A stretch of DNA of 64,000 nt. Origin: Turnera subulata. Its lineage: Eukaryota > Streptophyta > Magnoliopsida > Malpighiales > Passifloraceae. A program made the translations under genes and the position numbers. Below are positions 10,060 to 20,220 of the stretch, in pieces. Every line of letters begins with the position of its first letter. Position 1 is the first letter of the stretch. Under the pieces are notes generated by a model, which had not been told where the DNA came from, ran no database searches, and saw nothing but the letters and a program-made list of their open reading frames with translations. Location of the stretch: the NCBI GenBank assembly GCA_028386065.3, contig JAKUCV010000163.1, positions 8,317 to 72,316 of the forward strand, read 5' to 3'.

Positions 10060-11425
10060 TCAATGGGGATCTGACATGAAGTATCTCAACACTCGGACCA
10101 TGTCTGTCAAAGACACAAGTCCTACAAGGAAACACTGATGGTCGACAACCCAGACACGGTATACATGTTTAGTCACAGCCTTGTCAAGCACTTCCCCAAG
10201 AGGAGATTCCAGGTAGCAAGTTACAAGTTCCCTGGACGAAGTATTTAGTGCACCAGGGACGTCTGCGAACAATGGAAAACTGGAGACTGCCTCGGTGAAC
10301 TCTAGTGCACTTAGGGGCAACCATGTCTCCAGTGCAGACAAATGGCATCCCCTCAAGTCTGTTGCCGAGAATGTTCCTATTAACTTCTTGCCTTTGCCCT
10401 GACAATACAAATGGTTCACTTATGTCAGTACTGGTTAAGAATGTTTCCTACCACTAAGTGCAACAAGCAAAGAAGTGACAGAGGTATCAGGTTATAAGGT
10501 TCTTGGATTCTTCCTCGAGGGAATCTGAGGCTAAGACAATAGGAACAGCATTCAGTAAACCTTCTCTCATGCACCTAATGGCATCAATGACCCTTGTGCG
10601 GCTACCAATGGCAAACACATTCTCATTTGCAGCACCTAAATCTCTGACACTGCGTGACAATATGCCTTTGAGTGGATGATCAGAGGCATGATGCTTGAGG
10701 AACTTTACCAGGTCCATCTGTGTAAGCATCCTATAGCTAGAAGCCGACTCCATTAGCTCCGGTCCTGATACATTGTCCATTTGGCCGTCCACTGGTACCA
10801 AAGCACGATGGATCCCTTTACTAAATACTTCCATACAATCTAGGATGCTGCATAAAAAGTACTAGTGAAACTGAATACACAATTAACACAAATGCAAAGT
10901 TCTATAGCACAGATACTATAATACACAATTAACACAAATGCAAAGTTCTATAATACACCAAGAATGTGACACGAATTAACTAACCTTTTACTAGGACTTA
11001 GCGTCCACAAACTGAGCCCTTCAAGGCAATGCCCTATAACTGAAGACACGGGGACTGACATCTTCTTATCAAGATCCGAGACACCGCCCCCGCCTCCGCC
11101 GCCGCCCGGCATATGATCGTCACCGGCAATATGGACCAAGATATCAAGCATGGTAGCCATCCCTATGTAATGTTTCCTTACAACCCCTGTCTGCTTATCA
11201 GACTCCAAGATCATGGACCCACCGGCCCCAATCCACGTTGTTGGCCACGAGAGCGTTCATTGTGTGCGCCAAGGAGGCTGTGTAGGGCACCTCCACCAGT
11301 CTTCTCTTGTCTGCCATAAGGTCCCTCACTTTCTTAATTTGACAGAGGAGTTTACGAGAGGGTAGTTTGGTTATTATCTTTGGCTTTTCGATGATCAGAA
11401 GAAGATAGTTTGTTCTACACAACAT
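10060..11425 (-). pseudogene. PV42: SNF4-like CBS-domain protein of the PV42 family, decayed
   Basis: PV42 proteins are plant CBS-domain proteins related to the gamma (SNF4) subunit of SnRK1 kinase. Recognisable parts in order are VRDLMADKRRLVEVPYTASL, WIGAGGSMI, a Gly run, IGHCLEGLSLWTLSP, MEVFSKGIHRALVPV, SSYRMLTQMDLVKFL, KLIGTFSATDLRGCHLSAL and HVYRVWVVD with VGLVSLTDM. After NALVANNV the expected Val/Ala/Pro segment before WIGAGG is missing. The join occurs at a shared GTGG and shifts the frame. The intron after EEESKNL has no GT donor before an in-frame stop (about 10490). A 32-bp tandem duplication lies in another intron. Two independent lesions make this a pseudogene. It sits tail-away from the neighbouring TMM pseudogene, as the two genes are neighbours in Arabidopsis (from memory). 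Confidence 0.82.
10875..10952. repeat. Duplicated 32-bp segment in a PV42 intron
   Basis: Two copies of a unit starting ATACACAATTAACACAAATG (10875-10906 and 10921-10952), separated by 14 bases. Confidence 0.85.
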
Positions 11426-12163
11426 TAGCGGCTAGGTACTTGTAGTACTGTGGATCAATATTCCCGGTATGTATCAGTTCTAACGTGAAGAAATTTACGT
11501 GTCAATCTGATAAAGACTTGTTTCCTTGCATGCATAGGGAAGTTTTGCCAAGTGTCGATGACGGCTGCAAATAGGAGGATAAAGCTTCCAATTTACAAGC
11601 ACGTGGCAGGTAGATGATGCTAGATCTTCTTCTATTTGATGTGTAGCCTCTTCTCTTTGTCTTTTCCTTTTGAGAAGACTGATGTATAGCTAGCCTTTTA
11701 GTTTGAATGACCTGTCGTGCACAGCGGATGTCACTTCTTTCTCTCCGGATGCATTGGCGTGATTGCTCATGTGCATGATATGATTCTCGTGGAGTGGACT
11801 TTGCAATATTTGAACTACGAACTGTTGTACAAGGGGGGATAACAACAATTCACGTCATTTTTTCAGGATATTTCTGAATTTGCATCCTATCCACCCAACA
11901 ATGGCCAAGAAATATAAATCCCGTGAAAGGCATTAATGCGCAAAGAAAGGACATGCCCCCCATGTATTTATTTCTACTCCCCCATTTCTCGTGAACCCAT
12001 AATTAGCCACACTTCATTCCATGCACCTACCAACACCTTTGCCCTTTATATCCAACCTTACAAACCCCGACCCCTCTCATTAAAACCACGCTTCACGGCC
12101 ACCCTTATTTAAGCCCAAGCTCACCAATACCACACTCTCTCATAACACCAAACCTCCCAAAAA
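11426..12163 (+). promoter_or_regulatory. Spacer between PV42 and TMM copies, including the TMM upstream region
   Basis: The two pseudogenes are divergent. The last 260 bases before 12164 are C-rich, with a TATA-like TTATTTAAG at about 12105 and an AC-rich leader. No other gene is seen. Confidence 0.4.
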
Positions 12164-13296
12164 ATGGCACCATTCTTCTCCCTACTACCACTCCTTGTAT
12201 CCCTTCTAATATCACCCGCCAAGCCTTTTACGGTGATTGTGTCTGATTCCAGCAACCAATCGGCCCTTCTTGATGGGCCGCAAACCGGGTTTACCATGAA
12301 CGAGAAGGGGTCCGGACCGAAGCCCGTGAGCAAGAAGCAATCTACGACATTATGCGTGCCACGGGCAACGATTGGGCCACCGAGATCCCCGATGTTTGCC
12401 GGGGACGGTGGCACGGCATGGAGTGTATGCCGGACAAGGACAATGTGTACCATGTGGTCTCATTGTCGTTTGGTGCATTGTCTGATGACACTGCCTTCCC
12501 TATTTGTGATCCATCAAAATCCTACATTTCAAAGTCTATTACCAAGCTTCCTCATCTTAGGACTTTGTTCTTTTACCGTTGTTTTACTTACAACCCACAG
12601 CCCATCCCTTCGTTCTTGGGCCAGTTGGGCTCAACACTGCAAACTTTGGTACTTAGGGAGAATGGTCATGTAGGCCATATCCCCACCGAGTTGGGTAATC
12701 TCACCCGGTTGAAGGTTCTTGATCTTCACAAGAACAATCTCAATGGTTCAATCCCGGTTTCATTGGGTCGGTTGACACAATTGAGGTCGTTGGATTTGAG
12801 CGGGAACAAATTAACCGGCCCAATACCGAGTTTTAGCTTCCCGGTTTTGAATGTTCTAGACCTGAACCAAAACCTTCTCATGGGCTCAATTCCACCCAGC
12901 CTCGGGTCGTGCCGGTCCCTGATTAAAATCGATTTTAGTCGGAATCGGCTCACTGGGCCAATACCTGACTCGATTGGAGGGTTAAGAGAGCTTATTCTTA
13001 TGGATTTAAGCTATAATCGCCTTTCAAGCCCACTACCAGCATCCATTAGAAGCTTAAATTCATTACAGGCGTTGGTTCTCAAAGGGAACCCAATGGGTTC
13101 AACCACACTGGCGGATGATGCATTTGAAGGCATGAAGGGTTTAGTGATTCTGGTTCTTTCCAATATGAACTTGCACGGCTCAAGCCTTCGGGTCATTCAC
13201 CTTGATGGGAACCGATTGAATGGCTCCATTCCTGCCAATTTCAAGGACTTGAAATTATCGGACGGCACGGGCGTGCCCCTGCCCAAAGTTGAATAA
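12164..13296 (+). pseudogene. TMM: TOO MANY MOUTHS (stomatal LRR receptor-like protein), broken copy
   Basis: TMM is a plasma-membrane leucine-rich-repeat protein without a kinase. It works with ERECTA-family receptors in stomatal patterning and is normally intronless. The signal peptide, SALLDGPQTGFTM, IYDIMRATGNDWA, CRGRWHG, VYHVVSLSFGALSDDTAFP and the LRR blades (LxxLDLSxNxLxGxIP) all match. One G appears to be missing from the run at 12307-12310, which shifts the frame so that the N-terminus and the rest are in different frames. Near 13173 part of an LRR (the segment between LHG and SSLRVIHL) is absent. After 13245 another deletion removes the last LRR, the C-terminal region and the anchor, and the frame stops at 13296. 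About 310 residues remain of a protein usually close to 500. It cannot encode normal TMM. Confidence 0.92.
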
Positions 13297-13900
13297 CTCG
13301 TAAATTCCCCTCTATAAAACACTCGATTCTTCACTCTCTCTCCTCTCGGGCCAGGTATGTTCTCTCCTCCTCCTCCTTCTTCTTCTTCTTCTTCTTCTTT
13401 CTTCTTCTTCTTCTTCCTTTCTGTTTCAATTAACCCTAAAATCTATATCTCACACTTTTCCGCTGTAGTTGGGTGTTGTTTTGTTTGTGTTGATCGATCT
13501 GGTTCTCCTTCTCTTTCCTTTTATTTCAACAAACCCTAAAATCTATATCTCACACTTTGCCGCTGTAGTTGGGTGTTATTTTGTCTTGTTTCTGGTTTTT
13601 TTAGTTTTTGTGTATATCGATCCGGTTCTCCTTCTCTTTCCTTTCTGTTTCAATAAACCCTAAACTTTATAGGCGTTCTTGTTTCTGGTGTTGCTTTTCC
13701 TTTTATTTCAACAAACCCTAAAATCTATATCTCACACTTTGCCGCTATAGTTGGGTGTTATTTTGTCTTGTTTCTGGTTTTTTTAGGTTTGTGTATATCG
13801 ATCTGGTTCTCCTTCTCTTTCCTTTCTGTTTCAATAAACCCTAAACTCTATAGGCGTTCTTGTTTCTGGTGTTGCTTTGGTTCTTATGTGGATGCTCTTT
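13297..13900 (+). promoter_or_regulatory. Promoter/leader with tandemly repeated telo-box units
   Basis: CTATAAAACAC at about 13312 is a good TATA box and is followed by a CT-rich leader. The leader contains a CTT/CCT microsatellite (about 13363-13423). It is followed by imperfect units of roughly 110-240 bp, each with AACCCTAAAATCTATATCTC or AAACCCTAAAC and GCCGCTGTAGTTGGGTG. Five AACCCTAAA (telo-box) motifs occur between 13430 and 13850. In plants telo-boxes are common in the 5' regions of ribosomal and translation genes. Here they precede a papain-like pseudogene and directly follow the TMM remnant. Confidence 0.6.
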
Positions 13901-14313
13901 GTTGTTTTGGTGTCTTTCACTTTTGCAGTTGCAAAATCCCTTCTCGTCTGCCTGTAACCACTACCATTTCTCCTCATCTGCGTATCAAGCATCCAAAAAT
14001 CAAGGTATATCTTTTTCTCTCCATTATCTGCTGAAGATATGTGGTATATATAGCCTAGTAAATGTCCCTTTTCCACTATCTAGCCTAGGGAGAGTCTGAT
14101 ATTGTAGTCCATTACTGTAAAAAGTAGGAGTTGTCCTCTGATATTGTAGTAGGCATGATGGCATCCTAAGCTTATACTTGGGAATTATACTTGGGAATTT
14201 CTTTGAGATAACAGAATTGAGTAGATAAGAAATGGATTATGTTTATTATATCTATACATGCATGTATATGATGGCATCCTAAGTTTATCATAACCTTTCT
14301 TTTATTCCAACAT

Positions 14314-15440
14314 GTGGTTTCTTTGCCGCTTCCCAGGCATTTTGCAGCGCATTATGGCGCGCCGACGTGTGCCCCGCCAGATTGTGAACGAGTATGCTAC
14401 TACTCGTAATTGGAACAGCATTATGGCGCGCCGACCTCTGTGCCGACGTGTGCCCCGCCTGCTTGTGAACGAGGATGATCAGATTTGTAATTGGAACAGG
14501 CATGTAAATCGCGTCTCCATCTGCCCGATCGTCAAACTGCAGGAAGGAGGTAAACGATTCACAGTATATTTTGTTGTCAGTTTGATAGTTTCAAGCAGTC
14601 CATAAAGCTGCTTGCAGCTGTATACAACTTGTAACTTTTCCAATTACTGTAATTAACATAATAAATACTGTGTCAAAGTCAGTATAGTTGTACTTTTGAA
14701 CCGAGAAGTTGTCATCTCTTACAACTGAGGAGTCTAGCAAAATGTGTAAATTTTTCTGTTGAACAGACTTCATTTTTGTCTTCATTACAGATACTTGTGC
14801 ACCTATTGCCTTGGTGGGGCTCATGAAGCCCGAGGTAGGCTTCAGGGGGCGTGGACGAGCCAAACCTTTGGGAATTCTCGGAAGAGGAGGAATGGGATTC
14901 TTCGGGCCCGTTGGGTGAGGCTATCCACAGCATATGTAATTGACAATGTCAAAGACGTAACCGATCTGGATGATGTGGCGGAATTCCTGAAAAGGAAGGG
15001 GACTATTGCTGCTCAAGATTACAGTACTGCCTCAAATCTTAAGGCACGATTCTAAGCTCTTTTTTAATTATTATATGGAAGACAATACCCGTGATTTTAC
15101 AACTAATTCTTTTTATTCTTGCAGGGAAAAACTCACTACAAGTTAGAAGGTTATAAGTTTCTCGAGGGCAAAGATAGGATTGCACAGGCTGAGAGGGCAT
15201 TACTGAGTGGCGGCCCAATTCTTGGAGCTTTTGTGGTGACAAGTAGTTGGGAGTCACTTGGTAAAAATGAGGTGTTTAATGGTGTAGGAGATCCTATGGT
15301 TCGGGGTCCTAAGAAACGTGGTGAACCGAAGAAAGATCATGAATATTGACGCCACACTGTCGTGGTGATTGGATTCAGTGAAAGAGGGAATGGCTGTCTC
15401 GCTCTTAAAGATGGCCCGATACTTGGTATATTTGAAGTGA
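14314..15440 (+). pseudogene. Papain-like (C1-type) protein, degenerate
   Basis: Pieces run in order on the plus strand. First comes a basic ARRRVPR segment that is tandemly duplicated (14353-14500). Next is a Gly/Arg stretch reading ALVGLMKPEVGFRGRGRAKP in one frame (about 14790-14905). Then come ATAYVIDNVKDV, a GT-AG intron at 15056-15124, and the exon from 15125 reading KTHYKLEGYKF and GGPILGAFVVTSSWESLGKN. A stop at 15347 interrupts the expected HAVVVIGF region, which continues as HTVVVIGFSERGNG. The catalytic Cys region is deleted and the frame changes around 14905. The assignment rests on the order of the mid-domain and the VVIGFxERG motif, so it is moderate. Confidence 0.45.
14353..14500 (+). 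repeat. Tandem duplication of a 70-80-bp coding segment
   Basis: ATTATGGCGCGCCGAC ... TGTGCCCCGCC ... GTGAACGAG ... AATTGGAACAG occurs twice. The second copy has a short insertion (CTCTGTGCCGAC). Confidence 0.8.
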
Positions 15441-16161
15441 GATACACTACAAAATTTTGAAAAACTTGGACAATATGTTAGTCTAGATATTGTTATTGAA
15501 TGAGATGCACAAAATAAATATAATGGGCCTTTTTATAGCCCAATAAGTAACCGAAAATTAAATGCAATGCTTGTACGAACCCAAAACGTAAATTAAAGCG
15601 AAAAATTAAATACCATGAGCCTTTTCATAGCCCAATTAAAATTTAAACAAAACATTAATTAAATAAAAGCATAAATCTTTCAGTAATATTAATTATCCTC
15701 CCCTGTATATATTTTTTCCTCTCTCCCCTTTTCCTTTTTTTTCTCTTTTTTTCTCTGTTTTTTTCTTTTTCTTCTTTTTTCTTTTTTTTCTTTTCCTTTT
15801 TTACCAGACTGGGCTTGAACAAGTCCAGCCCAGACCGTTGCACAGTGCCTAGATTTAGTTGCTTTCGGTTAGTTTTGCGTGAGTTCTCCTCTCTCGTTGC
15901 AGTTATTAAAGTTCATCTGTTAATTTGATACGACTCTATTAATCCTAGATTTAGTTGCTTTCGGTGGTTGTGATCAGAAGTTAGGCTTTAGCTAGACTCT
16001 ATTAATTCTAGCTAGGTTATCACTTGCTTAATTAATGGATGAATTTGAGCAATTGGCGCTTCATTTCCTGTGCTGGTTTCGAGGAGCTTCTTTTAACTTC
16101 GGTTGTGGTGTTTAATTGAAATAATATCGAGATGAAATTTGCTTGAAAATGGTTTATGCAG
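15441..16161. other. Spacer with a long homopyrimidine tract
   Basis: GGGCCTTTTTATAGCCCAAT recurs as GAGCCTTTTCATAGCCCAAT about 100 bp later. Bases 15700-15800 are almost only T and C on the plus strand. No open frame is supported; the Lys-rich minus-strand frame there is a by-product of the tract. Confidence 0.5.
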
Positions 16162-16630
16162 CAAGTCTACATCTTCAAGAACACAGAAACTGACCGCTAG
16201 CATCGAAATGAACAATAGGACTCCAACAGATCGTAAACAGTGCCATTGCAAGCAAAGCAGATGCTTGAAATTGTGAGTGCTCATTGATTTTCTTCATATA
16301 AATTCATTCTGGTTCCTTAAATTTATGGGGCTCTGCTTGATGGATACTTAACGTGTATAATAAAAGTTTCTGCTTGATGGATACTTAACGTGTATAATAA
16401 AAGTTTAAGTGGATTTGCTGCTTCTAACTTTGTAAGAAACGATTGTTAACAGGTACTGTGCGTGTTTTGCTTCTGGATCATTTTGTGATGGATGCAGCTG
16501 CGATGATTGCCATAACAATGTCGACAATGAGGCTGCAAGGAGAAAAGCTGCTGAAAGCATCCTAGAGCGCAACCCAAATGCCTTCAAGCCAAAAATTGTT
16601 AGGGCTCCATCCAATTCTGATGTTGATGGG
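16162..16630 (+). pseudogene. CPP/TSO1-like CXC-domain fragment
   Basis: Tesmin/TSO1-like (CPP) proteins bind DNA through two Cys-rich CXC repeats. Exon 16162-16272 ends KQCHCKQSRCLKL at a GT donor. Exon 16453-16630 continues [19 protein letters not shown] and then [17 protein letters not shown], ending at a GT donor. This is one complete CXC repeat and the start of the linker. The second repeat never appears: the following intron is cut at 16808, where COPB2 sequence resumes. Splice sites and frame are intact, so the fragment broke by truncation rather than by long decay. A 37-bp tandem duplication lies in the intron. Confidence 0.8.
16333..16406. repeat. 37-bp tandem duplication in the CPP intron
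   Basis: Two head-to-tail copies of a unit beginning CTGCTTGATGGATACTTAAC (16333-16369 and 16370-16406). Confidence 0.88.
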
Positions 16631-16808
16631 GTAGGTAAAAGTCATCTTTAAAGCTTTGAAGCAGCTATTATCTTGATTATGGTTTTATTCCTTTTCGTTG
16701 GACCATATCGAGTTGCATACTCAGTTCAATTTGTCAAAAAGCTGTCTTCTCTGTTAACGCTTTTGAGTTTCTTTACAATTAAATTCTTTTCTCCATGGTG
16801 TTATTCAG

Positions 16809-18417
16809 TCCTCAGAAACAGTAAATATGAGAGAAAACTCTGGATGAGTAGAGATTGCAGTTACATTGTGCTTGTGGCCTTCTAATGTTTGGACACAACT
16901 TTTTGTCTCATAATCCCAAACCTGTTGTCATTGCATTTGGTGAAGAAAAACAACATGCAAATTAGCTAGCAAGAATGCATACAATCTCACAATAGCACTA
17001 GAAGAAAAGAAGAAAAAAAAAAGAGGCTAAAAATTGCAGAATTGCTAACCTTAACTGTCTGATCATCAGATCCACTCAGTAGCAAAGGTTTTTCACCACC
17101 CAGAAAGTAATGAACACAATTTATCCCTTTTGAATGGCCATCCAATGTAGCAACTGGAGTTGAGGAACCGAGATTCCAAATCTGAAACAAGAGACATGTG
17201 GTGGCATACACATATAATTGCTGATTCAAGAAGAGATTAGCTAGAACCAGGGCCAGTGATACCTTTATGGTGCTGTCAAGGGAAGCACTAGCAAAAAAGT
17301 TGGTTATCTTTTGTATCAAACACAGCTTGCATCACATAATATGAATGTCCCTCAAAGCTCCTAGTGCACTCCCAGTCCTTCTCCCAATCCCAAATCTTGA
17401 TAAGCTTGTCATCCGAAGTTGACAACACACAAGGAAGGGTAGGGTGGATAGATAAGCATCTGATGTAATCTGTATGTGCCTCAAACTCTTTGATCAACTC
17501 CATTGTATTGTAGTTGTAGACCCTAACAAATTTGTCATCTGCTCCAGTGACAATCCAGTGTTTTCTAGCAATAAACTTTGCAGATCTCACTGCATAAGAC
17601 ATGTAGATTTTTAGATTTTGGTCCATGACAACTGAATCTTCCATGAAAACAAGAGCAATTAAATTAATATAATGAGTTAAAAAAACACAAGGCAGATATA
17701 TACCTGGTGACTCAGTAACCTTAAAGGATTTCTCCTTGGTCTGACATCAATTATACAAGTTCCAAGTTAGCAATAAATAAAATGACAGGACAAGCAGAAC
17801 AAAACGAATAGCTAGAAAGAAATTAAATAAGCAGGCCAAGTATCTTACCTGTGTCTGGTAGTTCCAGATACACACATTTCCAGAGTACAAACTCACTAAA
17901 ATCCTGCATCAAAAGCTCTTTATCATGACACAGACATTAAATGTGAAGTGATGAACTAGAATTGGCAAAGATAAAACTTTTAAGTTACCATGGTTCTGTA
18001 GGATGCAGATCCACAGACTTTACCCTTTCTGAAATCTGTGTAAACACTCTCTGTAAAACAAGATAAGCATAATATCATTAGGAACAAGTTAAGCATAACA
18101 TCGACACGGCAGGCCAGTTTATATAACATAAAAACACAGAAGTTAGAGTGGCCACAAGAAGAGAGTAACACAATACCTCAGTTTGCAAAGCCAGAGCCTG
18201 CCACCAATGCCAAGTAAATGCGAAACAAACGAAACAAAATGATTAGTGCAGTTACTAGCTTGTTTGTCGAGGGAATAATTTTATTCACTAATCTTAATCA
18301 CGAGCTTAGGGAGCGAGTATATATGACTAACAGACCAAGTATAGTAGTAGACATTAGACCACCTGGACCCAAAAAAATTGCAGAAAAGCAAATACAAAGC
18401 TTACCATCTGCTTCCTG
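16809..18417 (-). pseudogene. Coatomer beta'-like (COPB2) copy 1, split and frameshifted
   Basis: Beta'-COP is a WD40 subunit of the COPI vesicle coat. The initiator ATG (18415-18417) is followed at once by a GT donor, as in copy 2. Exons encode the first propeller, for example [38 protein letters not shown] and [16 protein letters not shown]. At about 17305 one extra base relative to copy 2 (GATAACCAAC against GATACCAAC) shifts the frame and soon gives a stop. The gene ends abruptly at 16809, inside the exon reading FTVSED, where foreign DNA begins; its next bases are at 1-27. It is head-to-head with NIP7. Confidence 0.9.
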
Positions 18418-19192
18418 ATTAGTATAACACACTATAAGGCAATGATTAATTAGTTAAAACTTGGAATTGTGAAGGGAGAAGATAACTGGAGGAACCCTTT
18501 ATATAAGTATTGGATGCTTCGAGGTTAAGGAATTGGAACTTGTCTCATTTATATGTCTGTTCTTGCCTACCAAGTTTTACTCCATGGCACGGTGGAATCT
18601 TAGATTAATTCCTGAATGTATCATCGGAGTTCCCTGAACCATAGATTTATTGTCATGTCAACGAACAGACGGCTGAGATTGAATTTCAATATCCAGCTAA
18701 TTTTGATTTTGTCTTCGACAGACACAACAAACGTGGTCTTTCCAACTTTTCCTGGGAGAAAAAGACCAAGAGTAGAAATATTGACAGATGGGTTTCAATT
18801 TTCACGTCTCGCTCGAAAGCGAACCATAAAGGAAGGGACCCCTGGCTTGAACAAAAATGCAAAAACCATAAACGGGCCCTGGTTTTTCCTTTCTTCTTTT
18901 TTTGTTTGACTCTTGCCTTTTCTCGGCCCATGACGGATGCCTCATTTGGATCGCAGCAGTAGCCGACCGAAACGAGCGACATTTTGACAAAAAAAGATAG
19001 GCCAGAGGGTTCATTAATCACAAAGAGAAAAATATATCGGCCAAACCCTACCAATCCCAAGTTAGGGTTTTACCTCTCTGTTTCTTCTAAACCCCATCTT
19101 CTTTCCCAAAACCCACCACCACCACCACCCAATACCATTAATCGACTCTCAAAACTAAAACTCTCTTCTTCAATTTGATTGCATAATCAACG
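18418..19192. promoter_or_regulatory. Divergent promoter region, COPB2 copy 1 and NIP7
   Basis: CTTTATATAAG at about 18497 is the minus-strand TATA box (about 80 bases upstream of the COPB2 ATG). On the NIP7 side there is a GGCCCA (site II type) at about 18925, AAACCCTA at 19043 and TTAGGGTTTT at 19062. These are typical of ribosome-biogenesis genes. Sequence up to about 18990 is also found upstream of COPB2 copy 2 (to about 27830), so part of this promoter was duplicated with COPB2. Confidence 0.6.
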
Positions 19193-19756
19193 ATGAGGCC
19201 TCTCGACGAGACCGAGATGAAATCCGTCTTCAACAAATTGTTTCTCTTCACGGGCAACAACCTCAAGAACATAGTCGAGAACCCGTCCCACGAAGGGCCC
19301 GACCCCAACCCAGGCCGCTACTGCTTCAGGCTCCACAAGAACAGAGTCTTCTACGTGAGCGAGTCCCTTGTGAAGCGGGCCACCAACATAGCACGCAAGG
19401 ATTTGGTGGGTCTGGGCACTTGCATAGGCAAGTTCACCCATGGAGGGAAGTTCATTCTAACGATCCAGTGCCTGAATCTGCTGGCGTCGAATGCCAAGCA
19501 CAAGGTGTGGCTAAAACCCACCTCGGAGATGTCGTTCCTGTACGGGAACCATGTGCTCAAAGGTGGGTTGGGGAGGATTACGGATGGGATCGCGAAGAAT
19601 GACGGGGTGGTGGTGTTCTCCATGAGCGACGTGCCGTTGGGGTTCGGGGTTGCGGCGAGGTCGACCCAGGAGTGTAGGAAGTTGGATCCTAATGGGATTG
19701 TGGTGCATCACCAGGCAGATATTGGGGAGTATTTGAGGATGGAAGATGAGCTTTGA
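19193..19756 (+). CDS. NIP7: 60S ribosome subunit biogenesis protein NIP7 homolog
   Basis: NIP7 acts in the nucleolus in 27S pre-rRNA processing and 60S assembly. The 187-residue single-exon frame begins MRPLDETEMKSVF. It contains GRYCFRLHKNRVFYVSE and LGTCIGKFTHGGKF. The C-terminal PUA domain follows, with KVWLKPTSEMSFLYGNHVLK, GVVVFSMSDVPLGFGVAA and HHQADIGEYLR. Length and all conserved blocks match plant NIP7. Codon use is GC-richer than the surroundings. The start is the first ATG after a short AC-rich leader with telo-boxes. It looks fully functional. Confidence 0.97.
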   Translation: MRPLDETEMKSVFNKLFLFTGNNLKNIVENPSHEGPDPNPGRYCFRLHKNRVFYVSESLVKRATNIARKDLVGLGTCIGKFTHGGKFILTIQCLNLLASNAKHKVWLKPTSEMSFLYGNHVLKGGLGRITDGIAKNDGVVVFSMSDVPLGFGVAARSTQECRKLDPNGIVVHHQADIGEYLRMEDEL

Positions 19757-20220
19757 AAGGAATAGAAGACGGGATTTTTGAGGGGTTTTATGTTTCGTGT
19801 AAGTGTGTCTTGTCTAATTTTGAGAGATAGGAGGTCTTTATTTTGTTGCTTTTTATCTAATGCCTAGGAACTGGAATTCTCTATTTATGTGCTACTTTTT
19901 TGTGCTTTTTTATTGGTTGAATGAATTGCACATAAATCGTGTATTACTATCAATTTGTGAATGTTGAGGCTTTTACGGAATTGAGGATGCTGAAGTTTCA
20001 TGGTTTTACCTTCGACTAAGGGATCTCAGAGGTTGAATTTGATATCAATGTTATTCATTTTAGTTTGAAGCTTTGGCTGCTTTCCAAAATGATTGTAATC
20101 TATGTTTTTGCTTCATAAAAAACCGCCTTATGTTATGGCAAGTGGCAACCTGAACGAATCAGGAACTGATACCTTAAAACTTCAACTCGGGAAACCGAGT
20201 CTCTGCACATGTTTGTTGTA

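Noticed and set aside
15655..15843. Lys-rich minus-strand frame
   Set aside because: Produced by the homopyrimidine tract; no other evidence.
28..16808. The block as a gene-capturing Helitron
   Set aside because: Insertion between A and T without target duplication fits, but the ends are GTTATAAAAC and GTTATTCAG, not TC...CTRR with a 3' hairpin, on either strand. The gene content matches one ancestral neighbourhood rather than scattered captures.
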